Positions 43,506 to 53,087 of a stretch of 64,000 nt of DNA are shown here, piece after piece. The position numbers and the translations under genes are program-made. Where the stretch lies: the NCBI GenBank assembly GCA_934636825.1, contig CAKUBG010000010.1, positions 1 through 64,000 of the forward strand, read 5' to 3'. The notes below the pieces were generated by a model that saw only the letters and a list, made by a program, of their open reading frames with translations, had not been told where the DNA came from and did no database searches. Within the stretch, counting starts at the first letter, position 1. Every line of letters begins with the position of its first letter. This stretch comes from an uncultured bacterium. GTDB lineage: Bacteria; Vulcanimicrobiota; Xenobia; Xenobiales; Xenobiaceae.

Positions 43506-45641
43506 TCAGCGTTGGTGGCTGGGGAGAGAAAAGTGCTTTAAGGCTCGTCCTAAGGCCATCATGGGGAAGTAATGGCGATACATGGCATAGCTGAGCATAA
43601 AGCCGCGGCTTAACTCTTGGCCCTGGTCTAAGACGGAACCGCTCTTAATTTCGGTGCGGGCACCGGCGCCGTAGCCGGGGAATCCCGTGCCTGTATATTC
43701 TTTTTGCTCCCAAGTTCCGTCTTTTTGGTTGGCTATGAGCCAATTTAAGCCGCGCAAAATGGCCTGATCGTAGTGATGATCTTCCAAAGCCAATAAGCCC
43801 ATAAGAGCCCAACCTGTCTGACTGGGAGTAGTTTTGCCTTGCCCTTTAAGGCTGGGATTCATGTAAGTTGCACACGATTCTCCCCAGCCGCCATCTTCAT
43901 GCTGTACGGAAACGAGCCAATCGGCCGCTTTTTTTACCCAAGGACTTTGCATATCAACACCAACTGCCTTGAGAGCTGGCAAAATCAAACCTGTACCGTA
44001 AATATAATTGACGCCCCAGCGGCCGAACCAACTGCCGTCGGTTTCCTGCTCGCTGCGTAGATATTCTACAGCTTTGCGCACCATCATGTTATTGTGAATT
44101 TTTTGCCCGGCAGTACCGTAAGCTTCGATAACATGTGCCGTCACATCTGCTGAGGGCGGATCGAGCACTTCGCCAAAATCGCAGAACGGTATTTGACAGA
44201 CCAGATCGCAAGTATTGTCCTTATCAAAAGCTCCCCAAGCGCCGTTGCTAGAGCGCAGGGCTTTAAGCCAAAGGAAACCGCGCTTCAAAGCTATATCTAC
44301 TTCTACGGTACTGGCAGCTTGGTCGCGGTAGCGCATTAAAGCGGTTAAGGCTACGGCTGCATCATCAACATCGGGATAGCAATCGTTTTCATATTCAAAG
44401 GCCCAGCCGCCAGGCTCGACGCCGGGACTGTTTACTTGCCAATCGCCTCTTGAGAGAATTTGTTCATCTAAAGTGTAGCGCAAGGCTTTTTGCACCATCT
44501 CTTGTCGGCCATTGGCTCCGCAATCGCTTAAAGCGACCAAGCTCAATACCGTATCCCAGACCGGCGAAGTGCAGCATTGCAAGTAAGTTCCTTGCTCTGT
44601 TTTGAAAGCCCAAGGCTCGTTGAAGGCTTGCAAGCCAGCTTTCATAACTGGGTGCTTTAAAGAATAACCTTGAGTATATAAACCTATTAAAGCATAAATC
44701 CAGGGAGGTTGAATGCCTGCCCAGCAACCATCGTTTTCCTGGCGCTCGATAATCCATTGCTCGCAGAGTTTTAAGGCCATTTTGCGCAAAGGCTTAAAGG
44801 GCGACTTGGTTGTGTAAAGGCCCAAAAGTTTATCAGCCATTGCAAAGAATTTGCCCCAAGGAGTAGTGGCTTTGGGCAACGAGTAGTCCATCTTCTCGCG
44901 TCCCTGGGGGAATAATTCATCCAAACGTTTGCCGGCAGGCAATTTCTTAACGGGATGATCGGCAGAAATTAGGCACAAAGACACAATAGTGGCGCGTCCC
45001 CAACTGGCAAATTTATATAAATTGATGGGGAACCAGTTAGGCAAAAGGACAATTTCCGGGGGCAAATTGGGACAAGCTTCCCAAGGCCACTCTCCCAAAA
45101 GGGCCAGCCAGAAGCGGGTAAAGACCCTTATATGTTTTAAGCCGCCCTTAGATAAAATCCACTCTCTGGCTTGACGCATATGGGGAGCTTCGGGAGAGTG
45201 ACCGGCTATTCTTAAAGCTGTATAGCTTTCCACAGTAGCGTTGATGTCGCCAAGTTGGGAATCGTAATAGACGCTCCAAGAGCCGTCCGGACGCTGTTCG
45301 CTGAGAATAGAACGCACCACATCATCGTATTTGGGATCGTCGGTAATACCAAGGAAATACATGGCAATAATCCACTCAGCTTCAATAGCTGAGTTGGTTT
45401 TTAAAAAACCTGCCCAATAACCGCGCTCAGTTTGCTCTTTTTTGAGCCAATTTACAGCAGAATCGATAGTCGTATTAAGCGAGGCTGCCCAAGCATTGCG
45501 CTCCTGTTCGCTGGCAAATGGATCGCCTTGAGTTTGAAAAGCCGGGGGCTGAGGAAGAATAACTTCCTGCGGCTGACCTAAATTGTTGGAATTGCAATTA
45601 AACGTTTTTTCAGTGGCGGTGGGCATACTATTGTCGGTCAT
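43506..45641 (-). CDS. shc: Squalene-hopene cyclase
   Basis: Cyclises squalene to hopene, the committed step of hopanoid membrane lipids. The 711-residue protein has the protonating DXDD motif (D424-V-D-D427), several QW repeats such as QEDGSWFGRW-type segments, the N-terminal QTERGYWAGFLK, and C-terminal YGTGLILPAL and GTGFPG, all typical. The DCYPDVDDAA context and length fit SHC rather than oxidosqualene cyclase. Squalene synthesis genes (hpnCDE or sqs) are not in this window; ispG supplies the isoprenoid branch. A 140-residue membrane protein gene lies 15 bases upstream. Confidence 0.97.
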   Translation of the reverse strand: MTDNSMPTATEKTFNCNSNNLGQPQEVILPQPPAFQTQGDPFASEQERNAWAASLNTTIDSAVNWLKKEQTERGYWAGFLKTNSAIEAEWIIAMYFLGITDDPKYDDVVRSILSEQRPDGSWSVYYDSQLGDINATVESYTALRIAGHSPEAPHMRQAREWILSKGGLKHIRVFTRFWLALLGEWPWEACPNLPPEIVLLPNWFPINLYKFASWGRATIVSLCLISADHPVKKLPAGKRLDELFPQGREKMDYSLPKATTPWGKFFAMADKLLGLYTTKSPFKPLRKMALKLCEQWIIERQENDGCWAGIQPPWIYALIGLYTQGYSLKHPVMKAGLQAFNEPWAFKTEQGTYLQCCTSPVWDTVLSLVALSDCGANGRQEMVQKALRYTLDEQILSRGDWQVNSPGVEPGGWAFEYENDCYPDVDDAAVALTALMRYRDQAASTVEVDIALKRGFLWLKALRSSNGAWGAFDKDNTCDLVCQIPFCDFGEVLDPPSADVTAHVIEAYGTAGQKIHNNMMVRKAVEYLRSEQETDGSWFGRWGVNYIYGTGLILPALKAVGVDMQSPWVKKAADWLVSVQHEDGGWGESCATYMNPSLKGQGKTTPSQTGWALMGLLALEDHHYDQAILRGLNWLIANQKDGTWEQKEYTGTGFPGYGAGARTEIKSGSVLDQGQELSRGFMLSYAMYRHYFPMMALGRALKHFSLPSHQR

Positions 45642-45656
45642 GCAGACGATATCTCC

Positions 45657-46079
45657 TTAGTGGTTATTGTCGGTATCGGTGTGAAGTTTAAAAAACTGTT
45701 CAGCTCGTTTTTGTTCACTGGTTTGAAGCAATTTGAGACGTCCGAAAACATCGGTTACAAAAGCGATAACAAAAACAATACTGAGAGCAAAGGCCTGGTT
45801 CCACTGTCGGTTGTAGGCGTCTAGGGCTCCTTGATCGGCAGGTGGGGCGTTGTCAGGACGTGGCTGTAAAAACTGAGGATCGAGCGTGTAAAGTAAATAG
45901 GCTACGGTAACGATAGTAACTATCTTGAGCACACGGGCCACGAACCAAACAGAAAAGAAGCTGTGGTTGATACCATTTTTTCTCTCGCGACGCACAAAAT
46001 AAAAGTCGCTTATCAGCATACAAACGGCAATTACCAACAATATGACGGGTACAATGCCGCAAACTAAGGTATGAGCCAC
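45657..46079 (-). CDS. Small membrane protein upstream of squalene-hopene cyclase
   Basis: A 140-residue protein with a GTG start after AGGTG. Three hydrophobic helices are visible: residues 5-25, about 48-65 and 92-110, with a Pro-rich loop between the second and third. No family recognised. Its stop lies 15 bases before the shc start, so it is probably co-transcribed. A link to hopanoid handling is possible but rests on position only. Confidence 0.65.
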   Translation of the reverse strand: MAHTLVCGIVPVILLVIAVCMLISDFYFVRRERKNGINHSFFSVWFVARVLKIVTIVTVAYLLYTLDPQFLQPRPDNAPPADQGALDAYNRQWNQAFALSIVFVIAFVTDVFGRLKLLQTSEQKRAEQFFKLHTDTDNNH

Positions 46080-46196
46080 AATTCACCTGCTAATTAAAAC
46101 AATTTAGGGCAGGCAACCAAAGACAGTGATAGTTGTGCAAACAAAACTGTAAAAAGCGCTCAACCCAAGGGCCGTTTTCTCTTCGGTTTGGCAAAA

Positions 46197-46214
46197 GCCT
46201 TTAGTGCAAAAGGC
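46197..46214 (-). terminator. Possible terminator after the kinase gene
   Basis: GCCTTT and AAAGGC (46197-46202 and 46209-46214) pair, followed on the minus strand by TTTTGCC. It lies about 45 bases after the kinase stop. Confidence 0.5.
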
Positions 46215-46257
46215 AAAAACTCAACCAGGTTAGTATCGATAGCTTGTCGCCGGATTG

Positions 46258-48123
46258 TTAGGCTAAGCCTACTACGCGATATATTTCTACCGGAGCGGTA
46301 CGATTGCGCACGTAGATTTTGCGTACAAACTTAGCATTTATGCCTTCATCGAGGCTGTCGCCGCAAATGAAAATTTCGTTGGGTCTGCTATTGGAGAGGT
46401 TGCTCAACCTGGTGGCTCCGGATAATAAATCACGCATATTATCGACGGTAAACGGCCCTCTGGCCAAGGCCGGTTTAACCAATCCGGAATATATACCAGA
46501 AGCTATAGTTGGGAGCCTGAGCAAGTTATAATTTTGACTAAGCTGACGGAGGCTCATTCTGGTGCGAATAATGGAGCGTACTGCCCTTAAACCGGCATAT
46601 TCGTCTATAAAAGCAGCTTTAACATTGGCTCCCTCATTGAGAATGACAAAGCCTCCGTTAACTTCGACGGCTTCGCGCATAACTTGACTGATATGGGCGG
46701 CTAATTGAGTCAAAGATAGAGTTGGTAAAGGTAAATTTTTTAAAGAAGCGGTCATAGTCAAGATTGTCACTCGCGGCGGTACAGCCGGTTCTTTCGACTC
46801 AATAATGCTTTTTAAAGAGTGTAATTGAACTTGATTACCTGACATATCCTGACGATGTGTAACAGTTTCATCTTGTAAGCTGTTTAGTAGTTCTTCTTCT
46901 CGTGAGTATGAATCGAGTAGATGATCATCTTGATAATTTTGGATAAATTGTTCTGATAACTCCTCGCGGTTAACTCGATCAGCTCCTATTTTTTGAGCTT
47001 CATCCCAAATATCCCCGGTGCTGGACATAAAGGGATCGCTGACTTGAGGGACGTTTTTTATATCGCTGTCGGAGGAAGAGGCGAATTGCTCTACTGAGGC
47101 CCCCATTCCATCTTCTGTTGCCTCGTTGGGAAGAGCTTGAGGAAGCTTGGGAGGGAGTGAAGCCACTCTTTCTCCCTGAGGAGTAGCGACCGGATGAGGA
47201 GCAGCTTCGGCATTATGATGAATATGTTGGCGCTCGGTTTGGGCAACTTCGCTTTCAGTTTCGGGAGAGACATAATGCACTGAACCTATGCGCAGCATTC
47301 TCACAACTTGAATAAGTTTTTCTTTTAGAACTAGGGCGGAATTGGGACGGTACTTGGGGTTTTTATTCATCAGCCACATGATTATTTGCTCTATTTCGAT
47401 AGGCAAATGGGGCTCTACCGAAGTTGGACGTTGAGCTTTGTCATAAACTTGCATGCGCAAGATGGCTGCGGCGTCCTCGGCGGAAAAAGGCGTTATGCCA
47501 CAAAAAATTTCGTATAAAATGACACCTACTGCATAAAGGTCTGAGCGCAGGTCGGCTTCTTTACCCTGAGCTTGCTCCGGGGACATATAGGTGCATGTTC
47601 CTAGAGCAGTTCCCGATTTAGTTAGAGCTGTTAAATCAGCGGCAAAGCTTATTTTGGCCAAACCAAAGTCCAAGACTTTGATATGGCCCAGGTGGTTAAC
47701 AAAGATATTGTCAGGTTTCAAATCACGATGAATAATACCGCGGCTGTGAGCATGGTAGAGCGCATCGCATAGTTCTGCTGTTAAAAGCAGAATTTTTTCC
47801 GGAGAAGGACGGTAAGCTCTCACATAATAACGCAGCGATTTGCCTGTCAGCAGCTCCATAACAATAAAAGGACGGCCATGAAAAGTACCATATTCGTATA
47901 CTTTTACTATACCGGGATGATTGAGCTTTTGAGCTGCCTGAGCCTCACGGGCAAAGCGTTTGCGAGATGATTCTCTTTCACACAAAGCCGGAAGCAGCAA
48001 CTTTACTGCTACATCCTGTCCGGTTACTCTGTCTAACGCGCGATAGACCTCACCCATGCCGCCGCTGCCCAGGCGCTCCAAGAGCATGTATCTATTCTCT
48101 ATAACTTGGCCGTCTATTTCCAT
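46258..48123 (-). CDS. Ser/Thr protein kinase with degenerate nucleotidyl-cyclase-like C-terminal domain
   Basis: About 621 residues from the ATG at 48123; an upstream GTG at 48207 is an alternative. The kinase domain (about 12-290) is intact: GSGGMGEVY, VAVK, HRDLKPDN, DFGLAK and the SPEQA activation end. A long acidic, Ser/Glu-rich linker (about 300-450) follows. The last 170 residues resemble a class III cyclase homology domain: VTILTMTASLK, then NGGFVILNEGANVKAAF, then SGIYSGLVKP and FICGDSLD. The metal-binding Asp residues are absent (LTMTA in place of LFADI), so it should not make cAMP. It may be a nucleotide or signal sensor. No membrane helix is seen. Confidence 0.75.
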   Translation of the reverse strand: MEIDGQVIENRYMLLERLGSGGMGEVYRALDRVTGQDVAVKLLLPALCERESSRKRFAREAQAAQKLNHPGIVKVYEYGTFHGRPFIVMELLTGKSLRYYVRAYRPSPEKILLLTAELCDALYHAHSRGIIHRDLKPDNIFVNHLGHIKVLDFGLAKISFAADLTALTKSGTALGTCTYMSPEQAQGKEADLRSDLYAVGVILYEIFCGITPFSAEDAAAILRMQVYDKAQRPTSVEPHLPIEIEQIIMWLMNKNPKYRPNSALVLKEKLIQVVRMLRIGSVHYVSPETESEVAQTERQHIHHNAEAAPHPVATPQGERVASLPPKLPQALPNEATEDGMGASVEQFASSSDSDIKNVPQVSDPFMSSTGDIWDEAQKIGADRVNREELSEQFIQNYQDDHLLDSYSREEELLNSLQDETVTHRQDMSGNQVQLHSLKSIIESKEPAVPPRVTILTMTASLKNLPLPTLSLTQLAAHISQVMREAVEVNGGFVILNEGANVKAAFIDEYAGLRAVRSIIRTRMSLRQLSQNYNLLRLPTIASGIYSGLVKPALARGPFTVDNMRDLLSGATRLSNLSNSRPNEIFICGDSLDEGINAKFVRKIYVRNRTAPVEIYRVVGLA

Positions 48124-48270
48124 CTTAAACTCACGATTGATTGTTGTATCTCGGCTGACAACAGAAAAAGGCGGGGGCCAACCTTCTCTACAGAAGAATC
48201 GGCGCACCCCGCTTTGTTTACCCCTTTATCGTTCTTTTCTTAATAGTTCACCTTGAGTTGCTATTTGAAA

Positions 48271-51200
48271 TTACAGCTCAAAGCGCGTATCTTCCAAATA
48301 CATCTCCAAATCCTGGCTGGGAATGCTTATTTTCAAAATTTTGCCAGTCTTTAAATCCATGTAGAAAAGCATACCTTTTTCAGTATCGAGACGAGCTACT
48401 TCGACTTCTCTTCCGTCGGGCATAGTAATTGTTTCGTCGGCGTCTGCTCTCTGAATGGCAAGATCTTGCACTTTAAGAGAACCCGGAATAAAAGCTTTGA
48501 AGCTATAAGCTTCATCACCTTCGCTCTCGGAAGCGTTGCTTGGAGTAAAAGTACCGGCTCCAGTTTCTCCTATTTGTCCCTTCAACTCGGAGTTGTTGTC
48601 TTTGTTTTCCGCAACAGAAGCAGATTCTGGAGCGATAACTTCGCTGGAACTCACTACTCCGGTATTGGGATCAACTTTTGGCAACTCAGATTCTGATTGC
48701 GTTTCTTCATCGGCTTTTTCCGGAGCAACTACCGGACTTTGTTCTACAACTAAAGCCCACTGAGACAAGAAACGCGGATCGACAAGATAGGTGCCTATGG
48801 AATAAGGAATTTGGCGAGTCTTAGGCTCGGCAGTTTCTTCATTTTTTGCAGAATTGGCTTTTTCATTGCCGACTGACGCATTTTGCTCGGCAATTTGCTT
48901 GGCCTTTTCGGCTTCGGCTGCTTGCTGTTTGGCTTCGTCGTAGCAAGCTTTTATTTCGAGCAAGCGATCTTTGGTTTCTTGGCGTGCCTTAAGCTCAGCT
49001 TGTTTCTTAGCTTCGGCTTCAGCAGCTTCTTTTTCAGCATCTGAAATAGCGGCTTCCGGTAAGTCTTCAGCTTTATCTATATCTCCAGAAGTGCCTTGAG
49101 TAGCCTCACCAAGTCCCTGGCCAAGTTTATCAGTCTCCGCAGCGTCAGCAGAGGGCGCATCTTGCTTCCCGAGCGTCTCCAAATTGCTGTCCGTCTCCTT
49201 GGAGTTCGCCTTCTCTTCGGTTGGCTGAGTTTGCGCCTTGAGTTGCGCAGCGTTGTCGGACGTGGACTGAGCATTCGTGTTAGTTTGTTCGACTTGAATA
49301 GACTCAGGAAGGGGAGGATTTTGCTCAAGCTGAGCCTCTTCCGCTTGTATTTCACTTTGTTTTTCGGCCTCTGCTTTTTCACGCTCTATGAGCGCTTTGG
49401 ATTTAGCCGGTCTGGGCAGTGATTTCGACTCTTTAAGATCGAGAGCTTGGGTAATATTGGTGCCTTTGAAGGCAAAACTTTCGTGATGAACTTTTACGCC
49501 GTTATCCTCTGTGGCTTGGAAGGAAATAGGCAAACCGTTTTGGTTCATACTGAGTGTACTCTCGAAGACAAGAGGAGCGTCTTCGCGTAAAATTACCGAC
49601 TCGGATTTAAAGTCGTAAGTCTCGCCGCCTTCACGCACTTCCATATCATACATATAGGAACTTTCCAAACCGATAAGTTTACCTTTATGGTAGATGCCGT
49701 AGGTGCGTTTTTCGCCTATAGGCCACTTGAGAGCGGTTTTGAAATAGTCGGTGGTGCGAGGCGGGCGAGGAGAGAATTTTTCAACGTAAATATCCATGGC
49801 CTGGAGATCGCCACTTTCCCATAAAGTGATATGAGAAGCATTAATAAAGCCTGATTCGTTGGTGGTAGGGTCGAAAGCAACCCAGCCATCTTCGGCGCCT
49901 AACCAAGCTTCTGTCCAGCGGTGCACCGTAAAAGAGCCCTTGTTATAGGACAGACCTCCCACAACTCTGGCGGGAATCTTTACTGCTCTGAGCAAGGCGG
50001 TTAAAAGTAAAGCTTTACCTTCTGGATTGCCTACTTGATTTTCTAAAGTTTGGCGTGCTGAGGGTAAAGCTACGCCTTCGGCTATTTGGTTGGATACGTA
50101 GCCGTTTAAGCGTTGGGCAGCTTGGAAAGCCGTCTCCGATTTCCAAGTGACTTCTTTAGCTTTGGTGGTCAGGCTATTAACTTCAAGCTCAATGCCTGGG
50201 CAAGCTTGCAAATATTTTTTGAGTTCGCTGGGCACAGTCTCAGTAAAGGGAAATTTCGCTTTGGGAGTTTCACCTTTTAAGTCGCTGCTTACCACGGCGC
50301 GTCCCTTTATCTGTCCTTCTTTAACTTCACCGTAGAATTGTTGTTTGTAATTTTTAATTTGGTGTTGGGCTAGTTCTCCACCACGCAATCTTAAATCTAC
50401 AAAAGCTTCCAAATGGGTGAGCTTGTCAGGATCTTGGAAATAGATATTGGAAATCTCAGAATTGGCCTTAATGCGTTGCCCGGAAGATTTGGCCACAGCC
50501 GAAACTACGCCGGGAGTGGAACGGCGGAAAACTAAACCAGAACCGATCTCTTTTATCTCAGCCAATTCGTAATCTTTGGCATAGACGCGCACGTAAGCCA
50601 AAGGTGATGAGTTTACATCAGTAATTTTATAAACAAAAGTTGTGTGTGCAACTCCGCTGCGATCTTTCCAGGCTTCTTTGATAGGCTTATACACTATAGT
50701 TTTGCCTATGCCTTGCAAGATAGGATCGTAAGTTTCCAAAACTCCGCCCTGAGAAGCGGCTCTGACCATAAGCCAGTAGTGCTCAGGGAAAGTATCAAGA
50801 TGGCCCCACAAGTTATTAAAGACGATCAGAGGAGGCTTATTAGCTGCATATTTTTGTAAATAGCCTTGCTCTTTGCCCATATAGTTGTTGTTTTGGGCGA
50901 TAAAATCTTCGGAGTATATACAATTAACACTTAAGGCGTCTTTGCTTTTTTGTTCACCTTGAATGCAAAGGAATAAAGCTGGCGCTAAAGTTTTTTTGTC
51001 TATTTGGGTATTGGCTGTAAATTTCAGATCTTGTACCGTATCTACGCCCATTTTTATGCGCGAAGCAGAATCCATGACATAAGTAGACTGCCCACCTAAG
51101 GTTAAAAGGCGATTGATTTTGTATTGTGAGTAGCCTACCAATTGGCCGGCATACTCAATGGCAAAGTAGTTGTCGGTACCAATAGCCAGATCGTTTTTAA

Positions 51201-51723
51201 CAACTCGCGGTCCTTGAGGAATTTCGGATTCGGGCAAAGGTTGAGCCAATTCCAATTTGGCTGGACGCTCTTTTATTTTAGCAGTGTTTTTCTTCTTGGC
51301 TTTTACGGGTGAGGGAGCTGGAGCGTATTTATCCCAAGGATTATTGCCTGTTACTTCAGGTAAATTTTCTTCCACTTCTGGGCTACCTTCGGCGGTAGCC
51401 GGAATAGGCATAGCCTTCTCAGAAGTCTTGGAAGTAGAAGCTTTCTTAGAACTTGAAGGCTCGGCTTGATATTTGTCCCAAGGGTTGGCTGAAGAATCTG
51501 TTGTGGGGGACACAGATGATGGTGGAGCCACGCTCGGATCGGCGCCTTTGGCTTTGGCTGCCGGCTCGGCTTGGTATTTATCCCAAGGATTGGCTTGAGC
51601 TACCGCTTGAGAGTAGGTATTGTACAGACGACCATGAACTTGAGGCTCTTTTGAGTAAGCTGCCGACCAAGGAGCTAAGCAAAGTAAAGAAACAGCTGCT
51701 GCAGTAAAAGTGAGTCTGTTCAT
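48271..51723 (-). CDS. Exported protein with cysteine-less transglutaminase-like domain
   Basis: A 1150-residue exported protein: signal peptide to about residue 23, three NPWDKY repeats in the first 140 residues, a middle region of beta-rich repeats, then a transglutaminase-like core at about 560-625. The core has the usual flow G-x-C-x4-A, but here GNPEGKALLL puts Pro567 where the Cys should be. His601 (HRWTEAW) and Asp618 (FDPTTN) remain, so it is probably not an active protease or transglutaminase. The C-terminal third is an acidic, Ala/Glu/Gln-rich low-complexity tail (about 780-1100) and looks disordered. Roles in cell-surface binding are possible. Confidence 0.8.
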   Translation of the reverse strand: MNRLTFTAAAVSLLCLAPWSAAYSKEPQVHGRLYNTYSQAVAQANPWDKYQAEPAAKAKGADPSVAPPSSVSPTTDSSANPWDKYQAEPSSSKKASTSKTSEKAMPIPATAEGSPEVEENLPEVTGNNPWDKYAPAPSPVKAKKKNTAKIKERPAKLELAQPLPESEIPQGPRVVKNDLAIGTDNYFAIEYAGQLVGYSQYKINRLLTLGGQSTYVMDSASRIKMGVDTVQDLKFTANTQIDKKTLAPALFLCIQGEQKSKDALSVNCIYSEDFIAQNNNYMGKEQGYLQKYAANKPPLIVFNNLWGHLDTFPEHYWLMVRAASQGGVLETYDPILQGIGKTIVYKPIKEAWKDRSGVAHTTFVYKITDVNSSPLAYVRVYAKDYELAEIKEIGSGLVFRRSTPGVVSAVAKSSGQRIKANSEISNIYFQDPDKLTHLEAFVDLRLRGGELAQHQIKNYKQQFYGEVKEGQIKGRAVVSSDLKGETPKAKFPFTETVPSELKKYLQACPGIELEVNSLTTKAKEVTWKSETAFQAAQRLNGYVSNQIAEGVALPSARQTLENQVGNPEGKALLLTALLRAVKIPARVVGGLSYNKGSFTVHRWTEAWLGAEDGWVAFDPTTNESGFINASHITLWESGDLQAMDIYVEKFSPRPPRTTDYFKTALKWPIGEKRTYGIYHKGKLIGLESSYMYDMEVREGGETYDFKSESVILREDAPLVFESTLSMNQNGLPISFQATEDNGVKVHHESFAFKGTNITQALDLKESKSLPRPAKSKALIEREKAEAEKQSEIQAEEAQLEQNPPLPESIQVEQTNTNAQSTSDNAAQLKAQTQPTEEKANSKETDSNLETLGKQDAPSADAAETDKLGQGLGEATQGTSGDIDKAEDLPEAAISDAEKEAAEAEAKKQAELKARQETKDRLLEIKACYDEAKQQAAEAEKAKQIAEQNASVGNEKANSAKNEETAEPKTRQIPYSIGTYLVDPRFLSQWALVVEQSPVVAPEKADEETQSESELPKVDPNTGVVSSSEVIAPESASVAENKDNNSELKGQIGETGAGTFTPSNASESEGDEAYSFKAFIPGSLKVQDLAIQRADADETITMPDGREVEVARLDTEKGMLFYMDLKTGKILKISIPSQDLEMYLEDTRFEL
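51323..51590 (-). repeat. Three NPWDKY repeats
   Basis: Within the N-terminal part of the transglutaminase-like protein, three units encode NPWDKYQAEP, NPWDKYQAEP and NPWDKYAPAP, near 51573-51590, 51469-51486 and 51323-51342. They are separated by Ser/Thr/Ala/Lys-rich spacers of about 23-38 residues, like short linear binding motifs in tandem. Confidence 0.85.
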
Positions 51724-51858
51724 AAGCTTGAGAAAAATCCTGACCTAATGAGTAAAAAATTCGTGTTCTGACTAAACAGATAGGTAATTGTTTCAAAAGC
51801 CGCAGCTTTTCCTTTTAGAAAAGCCGGTCGACTTTCTTTGACAGTTATAAATTCTTGA

Positions 51859-52893
51859 TTAAGTGTCGAAAAGCTCTTGCAAATAGGCATACATTTCTGG
51901 GTCGCGCTGCTCTACAAGAGGCTTTAAAGTGGGGTGGAAATAGGCTTCTACAGTTTCGGCAAAATATTCTGCTGGATTAGTAGCTGCGTAATTGGAAACT
52001 AAACCTGTGCGGCTGTGGCGGAATTTATTCCACAATTGTACCGATAAAGGCAAACGGCGACCGTGTCCTTCGCTGAAGGCGTTATCGTAAGCGTGGGCAA
52101 ATTCGTGCCTGGCCACCGAATGATTGGGTTGTCCAAGCTGCTCTTCACCTATCACCAACAAACGTCGGGAAGAATCATACAATCCGCGCACTTCAGACCA
52201 GTAACGACCGTCAAAGGTTTTTTCGGAAGGAGCCACCACATACATACCCTTGATTTTTAATTGAGTGAGGGCTTGGCGACGATCCAATACGATAATATGA
52301 GCTCCGAAGGAACGTACCTGGGAAATGATCTTGGCTCCCATGGGTTCGAGTTCGTCCTGAACTTTTAAGCGTGAAGCTTCGGTTGGAGCGTAGTAGATCA
52401 TGCGGTTAATCATTTCGCGCACAGGCGAATAAACTTGGTGGCGGATGCGCTTATCAGAACTGGTGGGCACGAATCCAGAAAGTTGAATCGTGGTAGGAAA
52501 GATTAAGTTTTGAGGCTGTTTTTGCCCTTCTTGTTCTGATTTGCTGCGGCGGAAGGAGTCTAAATCGCTGAGCAAGCCATTAAAATCGCGCTCAGGTTTT
52601 TCTTCTTCCTCTTCATCATCTTCCTCGCCGATAAGATCGATGCCCTTATGTTTAAGAAGTTTTCGGCGCAATTTTTTAAGATAAGCTTTGGCTTCAGGTG
52701 ACAAAGTAACCGAATCTTCTAAGTTGCCTTGTAAAGCCAAAGCAACCTGATCTTCAATATCACCTACTTCTTTTAATATGTTCGATTTTACGCTGCGGGC
52801 CATTTCGCGCTGAACGGCCTGCAGATAACCTGCGTCGTATGTCCCTAAGTTGGGACCGCGAATTTCCATACCCATAAGTAATAACCCTGACAA
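51859..52893 (-). CDS. HExxH metalloprotease-like protein (anthrax lethal factor-like domain)
   Basis: A 344-residue protein. The C-terminal 90 residues contain the zinc motif HEFAH (H263, E264, H267), followed by LWNKF and the downstream EYFAETVEAYF, whose Glu is placed as the third ligand. This resembles the ATLF/M34-type domain. No signal peptide is seen. The N-terminal 130 residues are highly charged, with an EEDDEEEEEKPE stretch. It may be released by another route or work in the cytoplasm. It is on the same strand and just upstream of the exported transglutaminase-like gene. Confidence 0.7.
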   Translation of the reverse strand: MSGLLLMGMEIRGPNLGTYDAGYLQAVQREMARSVKSNILKEVGDIEDQVALALQGNLEDSVTLSPEAKAYLKKLRRKLLKHKGIDLIGEEDDEEEEEKPERDFNGLLSDLDSFRRSKSEQEGQKQPQNLIFPTTIQLSGFVPTSSDKRIRHQVYSPVREMINRMIYYAPTEASRLKVQDELEPMGAKIISQVRSFGAHIIVLDRRQALTQLKIKGMYVVAPSEKTFDGRYWSEVRGLYDSSRRLLVIGEEQLGQPNHSVARHEFAHAYDNAFSEGHGRRLPLSVQLWNKFRHSRTGLVSNYAATNPAEYFAETVEAYFHPTLKPLVEQRDPEMYAYLQELFDT

Positions 52894-52937
52894 ACAATAG
52901 AATGAAGGTGAAATTTAGAAGTACCTCTGCAATTAAA

Positions 52938-52990
52938 TAAGCGAACTGTCAGTCTGTTTCTTTTTGGTTGAACCGACTGTCGTTCGCTTA
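52938..52990 (-). terminator. Long hairpin after nadE
   Basis: TAAGCGAAC (52938-52946) and GTTCGCTTA (52982-52990) pair, with inner CAGTC/GACTG pairing around a bulge. On the minus strand the stem is followed by TTTAATT. It is probably the nadE terminator. Confidence 0.6.
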
Positions 52991-53087
52991 TGTCCACCCT
53001 ATCAGATTGAAAGTCTGCCGGATTAAAGCAAAAGGCGCCCTTTTAGTATGCTTTTCTCCGACAAACTTCAGCTAAGACAGGCTGTAA

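Noticed and set aside
43486..43517. CACCAAC...GTTGGTG inverted repeat at the shc stop
   Set aside because: The arms are short and partly inside the coding region, with no T tract; too weak to call a terminator.
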